A DNA stretch of 64,000 bases from Opisthorchis felineus (lineage: Eukaryota; Platyhelminthes; Trematoda; Opisthorchiida; Opisthorchiidae), in contig SJOL01006641.1 of assembly GCA_004794785.1 (NCBI GenBank), positions 41,832 through 105,831 of the forward strand. Reading direction: 5' to 3'. Each line of letters begins with the position of its first letter. Position 1 is the stretch's first letter. The position numbers were made by a program, and so were the translations under genes. Below are positions 63,101 to 64,000 of this stretch, one piece after another. The notes beneath the pieces were generated by a model. That model was given only the letters and a program-made list of their open reading frames with translations, searched no databases and was not told the DNA's origin.

Positions 63101-63798
63101 CCTAGATGACGGAGCCTCCCTGGAAAATAAACACGCGTGACATTTCCACCTGCAGTTCGATCAAGTAGTCAGTAGTTTCATTTTACGACAGTTCTCAGGG
63201 TCGTCGGATTGACAGACGGATGGCATAATGATGACGTTTCCCAGTAAGAGCCTGTATGAGAATGCATGTACTGGACAAGATACTTTTGATTTGCTGCTCA
63301 TAACGTTATAGGAGGCTTCAATTCTTCAGGTGATATGGTAGTTACCGTGGTGTCTGGAGTCCTTCCGTATTTTATGCTCTTGGGTAGCGAGTGCTTGCCA
63401 CTTTCCTCCAGACAGCAATTTCCTGAATCAATTGTCACTGCACCCTTGTGTTTGGTCTTCGGCACAACACACACGTCGACCGACCGACCGACCAATATCG
63501 ACCGTGTCGTTCGCCGACAGTCAACATCCTGCTACACAGCTGAGTGTTAGCTGTGTCTCGTTTCTTCTCTGCCCTCAGTTTGTTTCTAGGACCAGTTGCG
63601 CTGGCAGCAAAGTATTGTTTATTTGATTTTAGACGGTTCTCCCCGTCCAAAAAGGTTCCCGACACGAAGGGCTGTCGACGAGTGAGTGTAACACGTAGTC
63701 CATTCAACGGGGCGAAGTACCTGTGTGCTGCGATTGGCAACGAGATTCTGGTGATGGAGTGGTTCAATCCCGTTTCTTCCTTCATCGAGATTAAACGG
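6041..63798 (+). CDS. MAP4K3/5: MAP4K3/5-like Ser/Thr kinase (GCK-I), partial, 15 exons in window
   Basis: Joined exons: 6041-6103, 14622-14703, 22973-23227, 27122-28063, 29929-30492, 32347-32468, 34362-34643, 37287-37346, 40657-40972, 43189-43464, 49878-50438, 51979-52063, 52139-52218, 61766-61944, 63633-63798. All phases agree and give 1,344 codons with no stop. Visible in order: kinase C-lobe end with [10 protein letters not shown] (residues 39-48), C-terminal extension [20 protein letters not shown], a linker of about 1,100 residues, then a CNH domain with [25 protein letters not shown] and KVPDTKGC. Family knowledge: these cytoplasmic kinases act upstream of JNK, TORC1 and Hippo signalling, and the CNH domain mediates regulation and protein contacts. 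Start and stop codons are outside the window. KVPDTKGC and GCPLKIN look nearer MAP4K5, but MAP4K3 cannot be excluded. The linker is far longer than the roughly 250-300 residues of the human proteins. Confidence 0.93.
7796..7970 (+). mobile_element. tRNA-derived SINE, diverged
   Basis: Contains gcgaatttaccgaccggaag, the B-box-like gtggttcgaacccaacctc, then ctgtctagcttgggtaaactggcagta, gggtggcatggcaggcaggtaccgaaatggtgttaca. This follows the same order as the copy at 16877-17063 read in reverse. The first 20 bases of the head are strongly diverged. No clear target duplication. Confidence 0.78.
8233..8855 (+). other. Unassigned open frames, probably not a gene
   Basis: Two overlapping + frames of about 130 codons (8233-8625 and 8466-8855) and a 154-codon minus frame (8651-9115) cluster here. 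None shows a motif that I recognise, and none has flanking splice signals that fit the MAP4K phases. They could be part of an old mobile element with no recognisable domain left, or chance. Confidence 0.25.
9541..9607 (-). mobile_element. SINE head fragment
   Basis: Minus strand: a tRNA-like head with actcagtggttaagacgcg, then aatttactgaccgaaacgtctgtggttcgag. Only the head is clear; the downstream body (9470-9540) is not recognisable, so this is a truncated or decayed copy. Confidence 0.6.
11140..11820 (+). mobile_element. RTE-like LINE, 3' part (RT C-terminus and 3' region)
   Basis: Encodes, with frameshifts, [20 protein letters not shown] and, further on, [20 protein letters not shown] then RRVLFSV. 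These match the C-terminal segments of the LINE at 53990-55012 ([36 protein letters not shown]). The 3' region at 11700-11820 has ttttcactttagggtttcacataac and tggttttacgacag, as in the other LINE ends. It is 5'-truncated and inactive, inside MAP4K intron 1 in sense orientation. Confidence 0.75.
13369..13389. repeat. Perfect short inverted repeat
   Basis: atgtgctgt, a 3-base ttt loop, and acagcacat form a 9-base-pair perfect hairpin inside MAP4K intron 1. No flanking structure or known motif was seen; it may be chance. Confidence 0.5.
14622..14703 (+). CDS. MAP4K3/5: MAP4K exon 2: end of kinase domain
   Basis: The acceptor is cattctaacag and the donor gtaagc. The first base completes the Trp codon carried over from 6102-6103. 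The exon reads [20 protein letters not shown] then TAQALLR, which is the hallmark C-terminal end of GCK kinases (W-S-x-x-F-H-x-F then KKRPTA). The conserved Arg of KKRPTA, which pairs with the APE Glu in protein kinases, is present. The exon ends in phase 0, and the next exon continues the family sequence without a gap. Confidence 0.95.
16877..17063 (-). mobile_element. tRNA-derived SINE, best preserved copy
   Basis: On the minus strand: a tRNA-like head (cgagatggctcaagggtaag), the B-box ggttcgaacccgacc, body cctctcgatttcccctgtct..aggcttgggcaacctggcagta, gtggcatggcagttaggcacc, gctacagctgaacaattttt. The A/T-rich end is the 3' tail. It is flanked by ggtcagttctgt (16865-16876) and ggtcagttccgt (17064-17075), a 12-base target duplication with one difference. 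The head resembles a tRNA but carries no intact cloverleaf. Confidence 0.9.
20855..21020 (-). mobile_element. tRNA-derived SINE
   Basis: Minus strand: ggagatagctcagtgcttga, gcgcgaacttactggccgg, tggttcgaatctcaa, then ttgtctgggcttgggaaacctgacagtacctcag, ggtggcatggcagctaggcaccgg and agctgaacaattttt. The body has lost the cctctgcctctcgatttccc segment seen in the 16877 copy. No certain target duplication. Confidence 0.85.
22391..22745 (-). mobile_element. Penelope-like element, reverse transcriptase fragment
   Basis: Read from 22745 downwards it gives [48 protein letters not shown]; after a one-base frameshift near 22560 it gives [36 protein letters not shown] and TAFLDVVL. The pattern Y-x-QIDGVAMGSPLG, then RYVDDTF and H..I.FT.E.E....FLDV is characteristic of Penelope-like reverse transcriptases. 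The first catalytic Asp is Glu here (YMED for YVDD), and Met-Gly of AMGSPLG is Ile-Arg. No GIY-YIG endonuclease was found. Dead fragment, antisense in MAP4K intron 2. Confidence 0.85.
22973..23227 (+). CDS. MAP4K3/5: MAP4K exon 3: kinase C-terminal extension and start of linker
   Basis: The acceptor is a strong pyrimidine tract (cttttttctccttcttcctcag) and the donor is gtgagt. The first 17-20 residues ([20 protein letters not shown]) align with HPFVTQHLTRSLAIELLDK of MAP4K3, so this exon follows the 14622-14703 exon directly. The rest is Pro/Ala/Ser-rich, with [23 protein letters not shown] sequence at about 23083-23140 that could bind SH3 domains. It has 85 codons in phase 0-0. The open frame continues past the donor only as intron read-through. 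Confidence 0.92.
26323..26350. repeat. Short tandem repeat (ctattcct)n
   Basis: About three and a half copies of an 8-base unit, ctattcct, in MAP4K intron 3. Confidence 0.8.
26595..26685 (+). repeat. Dispersed short repeat, related to insertion at 45697-45797
   Basis: gaaactgtagcagctggaac then caatgtgcccatgg, followed by gtttaaagctgataaattggatgg, matches 45725-45790 (gaaactgtaacagctggaac, caatgtgcctatgg, tttttagctgttaaattgaaatg). An upstream part (26420-26445, cgggactcaactcaccaatag) also resembles the start of the 45697 copy, so this one may be longer, from about 26410. Confidence 0.65.
27122..28063 (+). CDS. MAP4K3/5: MAP4K exon 4: long Ser/Pro-rich linker exon
   Basis: The exon runs from the acceptor tctctctgatag to the donor gtaagt and is open for 314 codons in phase 0-0. 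It begins [20 protein letters not shown]. No domain is visible. It is rich in Ser, Pro, Thr and Ala, with a dense serine patch [20 protein letters not shown] near 27702-27761 and many SP/TP sites, so it is probably disordered and phosphorylated. The frame remains open past the donor to 28174, but the match to gtaagt and the phase of the next exon favour splicing at 28063. Membership of this gene rests on position, strand and phase, not on homology. Confidence 0.83.
28064..29928 (+). other. MAP4K intron 4 (1.9 kb)
   Basis: Bounded by gtaagt and ctcccactcacacag. It has no recognisable repeat; open frames at 28604-29075 lack homology or codon pattern. Nothing else seen. Confidence 0.7.
29929..30492 (+). 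CDS. MAP4K3/5: MAP4K exon 5: acidic linker exon
   Basis: The acceptor tract is cctccctcctcccactcacacag and the donor is gtaatt. It has 188 codons in phase 0-0 and begins [15 protein letters not shown] strongly acidic block ([19 protein letters not shown]) is encoded at about 30142-30195, preceded by a Ser/Asp/His stretch. The end reads [20 protein letters not shown]. Human MAP4K3 also has a short acidic cluster in its linker, which supports membership weakly. The donor is less canonical than most in this gene, but the phase agrees on both sides. Confidence 0.82.
30493..32346 (+). other. MAP4K intron 5 (1.9 kb)
   Basis: Bounded by gtaatt and cattattcag. It holds one diverged SINE (31921-32080). 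No gene recognised. Confidence 0.7.
31921..32080 (-). mobile_element. tRNA-derived SINE, decayed
   Basis: Minus strand: gctcgggatggtccagttgttaaggcgcg, then ctctgggctttggcaacctgacagtatctcag, ggatggcatgacagccacgcactgag. The B-box area is scrambled and a segment of the head is missing. Order and spacing match the other copies. Confidence 0.75.
32347..32468 (+). CDS. MAP4K3/5: MAP4K exon 6: second acidic linker exon
   Basis: The acceptor is tttcattattcag and the donor gtaagt. It encodes [20 protein letters not shown] followed by the acidic run [18 protein letters not shown], then KHP. It ends after two bases of the Pro codon, and the next exon starts with the one base needed. This is a second acidic patch after that of the preceding exon. 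Confidence 0.82.
32469..34361 (+). other. MAP4K intron 6 (1.9 kb)
   Basis: Bounded by gtaagt and tttttactcag. No repeat copy or gene recognised. Confidence 0.7.
34362..34643 (+). CDS. MAP4K3/5: MAP4K exon 7: linker
   Basis: The acceptor is gtagtatttttactcag and the donor gtacgt. The first base completes the Pro codon left open at 32468, then the frame reads [20 protein letters not shown] and ends [11 protein letters not shown] plus two bases of a Glu codon. It is Pro/Asp/Asn-rich with no recognised domain. The open frame upstream of 34362 and downstream of 34643 is intron sequence. Confidence 0.8.
34644..37286 (+). other. MAP4K intron 7 (2.6 kb)
   Basis: Bounded by gtacgt and cttctcttcacag. 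It contains only short frames; a minus frame at 34989-35177 ending in an Asp run is a reading of tcatcatcatc and has no recognised homologue. Confidence 0.65.
37287..37346 (+). CDS. MAP4K3/5: MAP4K exon 8: small linker exon with competing splice sites
   Basis: The acceptor is ctctgtccgcttctcttcacag. One base completes Glu, then the frame reads [19 protein letters not shown] plus two bases of a Gly codon. The chosen donor is gtacgg at 37347. A second donor (aag then gtgtgc, after 37388) would add 42 bases, which is 14 codons in the same phase without a stop. The acceptor lies in cagag, so a shift to 37289 is possible but would break the phase to the next exon. The segment is helix-like and basic, unlike the acidic neighbours. 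Confidence 0.6.
38636..38800 (+). mobile_element. tRNA-derived SINE
   Basis: agacagctcattgtttaggg, gaccgggaggttcgtggttt, gaacccgacctcagcatctc, agctgcccctgtctaggatt and gggcaacctggcaatatatcag follow the family order. The 3' third (38760-38800) is diverged. Confidence 0.82.
39390..39500. repeat. Imperfect trinucleotide-rich tract (ATC/GTC)
   Basis: Runs of atcgttgtcatcgct, gtcgccgtcatcgtcattac and gatatcatcatcaccgcc form a degenerate trinucleotide array. It gives a Thr/Val/Ile-rich frame on the minus strand that is not a gene. Confidence 0.7.
40657..40972 (+). CDS. MAP4K3/5: MAP4K exon 9: Pro/Ser/Thr-rich linker
   Basis: The acceptor is gcgatttcattccccag and the donor gtaagt. One base completes Gly, then 105 codons run from [20 protein letters not shown] to [10 protein letters not shown], phase 0 at the end. 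It contains several PP and TP sites ([21 protein letters not shown]) and an NNHHHKG stretch. No domain is visible; it is probably disordered. Confidence 0.82.
40973..43188 (+). other. MAP4K intron 9 (2.2 kb)
   Basis: Bounded by gtaagt and ctctatccag. It contains a SINE (41878-42050). A 63-codon frame at 42180-42371 begins next to an acceptor-like tttcag but has no matching donor and no known homologue. Confidence 0.7.
41878..42050 (-). mobile_element. tRNA-derived SINE, decayed
   Basis: Minus strand: cgagctcgagacagcttagtggttaagg, accgaaagatccgcagttcg, then a scrambled body, and ccttcgggtggcatagccgctagtcaccgg and attacagctgaacg. A short aagata at 41870-41875 and 42053-42058 may be the target duplication, but it is too short to be sure. 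Confidence 0.78.
43189..43464 (+). CDS. MAP4K3/5: MAP4K exon 10: linker
   Basis: The acceptor tract is gcactccattcctctatccag and the donor gtaagt. It has 92 codons in phase 0-0, beginning [20 protein letters not shown] and ending GINKSVVS. It is rich in Ser, Thr, Glu and Val. The Met just inside the exon is not a gene start, since the phase-0 junction with exon 9 continues the frame. Confidence 0.82.
45040..46662 (+). mobile_element. RTE-like LINE, 5' half (leader and endonuclease)
   Basis: The leader shares blocks with 1110-1500. Coding begins near 45600: [20 protein letters not shown], then a 101-base insertion (45697-45797), then [79 protein letters not shown] and later [18 protein letters not shown] and [10 protein letters not shown] in shifting frames. 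These are the metal-dependent endonuclease (EEP) motifs, including the SDHALI end. It breaks where a SINE begins (46664); no reverse transcriptase follows. Confidence 0.82.
45697..45797 (+). mobile_element. 101-base insertion with target duplication inside LINE
   Basis: The endonuclease frame NVRTLK is interrupted after tgaagcgagc (45687-45696) and resumes at an exact second copy of tgaagcgagc (45798-45807) with AGQQPALA. The insert ends in an attgaaatgaattgaat tail, as expected of a small retroposed element. A related copy sits at 26595-26685. Confidence 0.85.
46664..46851 (-). mobile_element. tRNA-derived SINE between two LINE segments
   Basis: Minus strand: gcgagacggctcattggtta, gggcgcgaagttactgactg, ggaggtccgaggttcgaacg, then cttctcccgtctatgcttgg, gcaatctggcagcatcctaacc, ggtggcatagcagctgggcactg and gctacagctgaacgattg. 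It lies exactly between the end of one LINE and the leader of the next. Confidence 0.85.
46852..47500 (+). mobile_element. RTE-like LINE, second 5' segment with open endonuclease
   Basis: Starts in the leader (cagcagggcgggtaagcg, as in 45427-45444) and enters an open frame: [83 protein letters not shown]. The frame is uninterrupted from about 47035 to 47490, so it is younger or better preserved than the other copies. Homology stops near aaatgacgg (47489-47497), before the rest of the endonuclease. Confidence 0.85.
49878..50438 (+). CDS. MAP4K3/5: MAP4K exon 11: last linker exon, ends at PPTP before CNH
   Basis: The acceptor is atatttctctgtcttag, with an in-frame stop at 49875-49877 just outside the exon. 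It has 187 codons starting [20 protein letters not shown]. It ends GIPPTPQVN, which matches the GLPPTPKVH that precedes MGACFS in human MAP4K3, so the exon is placed by homology. The chosen donor is gtgggt at 50439; gtgaat at 50433 is also possible in phase and would drop Val-Asn. The 5' border is less certain than the 3' one, because another ag lies at 49883-49884. Confidence 0.86.
50439..51978 (+). other. MAP4K intron 11 (1.5 kb)
   Basis: Bounded by gtgggt (or gtgaat at 50433) and gtgtatttcag. A frame at 51703-51963 stops before the acceptor and is not needed for the joined product. No repeat recognised. Confidence 0.7.
51979..52063 (+). CDS. MAP4K3/5: MAP4K exon 12: start of CNH domain
   Basis: The acceptor is gattttgtgtatttcag and the donor gtgagt. 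It encodes [20 protein letters not shown] then TWVNPVNN, and one base of a Gly codon. This is nearly the family signature MGACFSKVF.GCPLKI at the CNH boundary of MAP4K3/MAP4K5. The Met is internal, not a start. Confidence 0.95.
52064..52138 (+). other. MAP4K intron 12 (75 bases)
   Basis: Starts gtgagt and ends cctattttgcag. It is the only short intron in a gene whose other introns are 1.5-9.5 kb. Confidence 0.92.
52139..52218 (+). CDS. MAP4K3/5: MAP4K exon 13: CNH domain, first blades
   Basis: The acceptor is aacctattttgcag and the donor gtaagt. It encodes [20 protein letters not shown] then ADSSLEL, matching QYLIFGAEEGIYTLNLNELHE in the human proteins. It is separated from the preceding exon by only 75 bases of intron, the shortest in the gene. 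Confidence 0.95.
53136..53150. repeat. GT microsatellite
   Basis: About seven uninterrupted gt dinucleotides in MAP4K intron 13. Confidence 0.85.
53990..55012 (+). mobile_element. RTE-like LINE, reverse transcriptase 3' half and 3' end
   Basis: Encodes [20 protein letters not shown] (from about 54115), then a stop, [20 protein letters not shown] (YADD box changed to YAND at 54262-54273), a frameshift near 54450, then [72 protein letters not shown] and, after 54750, [15 protein letters not shown]. The order is typical of RTE/CR1-type reverse transcriptases with their C-terminal tail. It ends with gggctttaaatataattag and atgatgatga. 5'-truncated, frameshifted, inactive. Confidence 0.9.
57939..58998 (-). 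other. Cluster of unassigned minus-strand open frames
   Basis: Three frames (57939-58124, 58302-58541, 58717-58998) of 61-93 codons lie in the same strand within 1.1 kb, antisense to MAP4K. They show no motif that I recognise and could be remnants of an element or chance. I do not call a gene. Confidence 0.2.
60510..61215 (+). mobile_element. RTE-like LINE remnant with internal deletion
   Basis: Endonuclease part: [20 protein letters not shown] (near 60552-60611), then a tacccaccgactgacttcagc segment (AYAPTD) and [10 protein letters not shown]. From 61071 the frame reads [12 protein letters not shown], then [20 protein letters not shown], which is the reverse transcriptase fingers motif (L.N.KAPG.D.L..E). 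The spacing is too short for an intact element, so the region between is deleted or scrambled. Confidence 0.72.
61766..61944 (+). CDS. MAP4K3/5: MAP4K exon 14: CNH domain
   Basis: The acceptor is gttcttatgttccag and the donor gtacgt. It encodes [20 protein letters not shown], then [14 protein letters not shown] and a Lys/Gly-rich loop ending KLTKLFP plus two bases of Lys. It aligns with LFPRRCTWLYV..N.L.S.SG....LYSHNL of human MAP4K3/5. The join to 52218 (SLEL-LFPRRC) matches human SMEQ-LFPRRC without a gap, although the intron is 9.5 kb. Confidence 0.95.
61945..63632 (+). other. MAP4K intron 14 (1.7 kb)
   Basis: Bounded by gtacgt and ttgattttag. It contains a short (gacc)n run at 63478-63493. 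No gene or larger repeat recognised. Confidence 0.75.
63478..63493. repeat. Short (gacc)n repeat
   Basis: Four tandem copies of a 4-base cgac/gacc unit just upstream of MAP4K exon 15. Confidence 0.7.
63633..63798 (+). CDS. MAP4K3/5: MAP4K exon 15: CNH domain, gene continues beyond window
   Basis: The acceptor is gtttatttgattttag and the donor gtaagt. The first base completes a Lys codon; then the frame reads [38 protein letters not shown] and [17 protein letters not shown]. This aligns with KIPDTKGCHKCCIVRNPYTG and KYLCGAL...VLLQW.EPMQKFMLIK of human MAP4K5. The final CNH blades and the stop codon must lie right of 64000. Confidence 0.95.
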
Positions 63799-64000
63799 GT
63801 AAGTTCCCGCTTGTCCGCATTACCTGCCTTTTCCCCTCTTTCCCTGTTACTCCCATTCCAATAACTACGTCATCACACCTGTTAGTTGACGTGCACATTT
63901 TGGACCAGAGCTAGATTGTTCTGCGGTTGAGTAGTGAGAAGATTATCAGACTTGATATCCTGCGAATGAAACCAACATATGCTGAAAGGCCGAGAAGCAC
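63799..64000 (+). other. Start of MAP4K intron 15
   Basis: Begins gtaagt after the Arg codon at 63796-63798. The remaining CNH exons must lie beyond the window. Confidence 0.85.

Overview
This is eukaryotic DNA, most likely from a flatworm and probably a digenean trematode. One protein-coding gene is spread over almost the whole window as short exons with GT-AG borders. Its introns are kilobases long and filled with decayed RTE-like LINEs, tRNA-derived SINEs and a Penelope-like element. The flatworm assignment is inferred from this gene architecture and from the look of the repeats; no species marker was identified.

The gene lies on the + strand. It encodes a germinal-centre-type MAP4K of the MAP4K3/MAP4K5 class (Drosophila happyhour class). 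Fifteen exons between 6041 and 63798 can be joined with every splice phase agreeing, giving 1,344 codons without a stop. Exons 1-3 (6041-6103, 14622-14703, 22973-23227) hold the end of the kinase C-lobe and its C-terminal extension. Exons 4-11 (27122 to 50438) encode a very long Ser/Thr/Pro-rich and acidic linker of about 1,040 residues. Exons 12-15 (51979 to 63798) begin the citron homology (CNH) domain. The gene is incomplete at both ends: the first part of the kinase was not found and should lie left of the window, and the rest of the CNH domain lies to the right.

Nearly everything else is intronic or upstream repeat. From left to right: a LINE 3' end at 1-185; a 2.8 kb decayed LINE at 1110-3930 with a SINE nested inside it; a reverse LINE 3' end at 5265-5835; SINEs near 7.9, 9.6, 17.0, 20.9, 32.0, 38.7, 42.0 and 46.8 kb; a LINE 3' part at 11.1-11.8 kb; a Penelope-like reverse transcriptase at 22.4-22.7 kb on the minus strand; a LINE/SINE/LINE composite at 45.0-47.5 kb; a LINE reverse transcriptase 3' half at 54.0-55.0 kb; and a LINE remnant at 60.5-61.2 kb. 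All of these reading frames are broken.

I found no bacterial features, no CRISPR array, no rRNA, no intact tRNA gene, no promoter and no second convincing host gene. The most noteworthy signals are the expanded MAP4K linker, two exons with competing splice sites, a sequence block shared by the SINE and the LINE 5' leader, and two clear nested insertions with target-site duplications.
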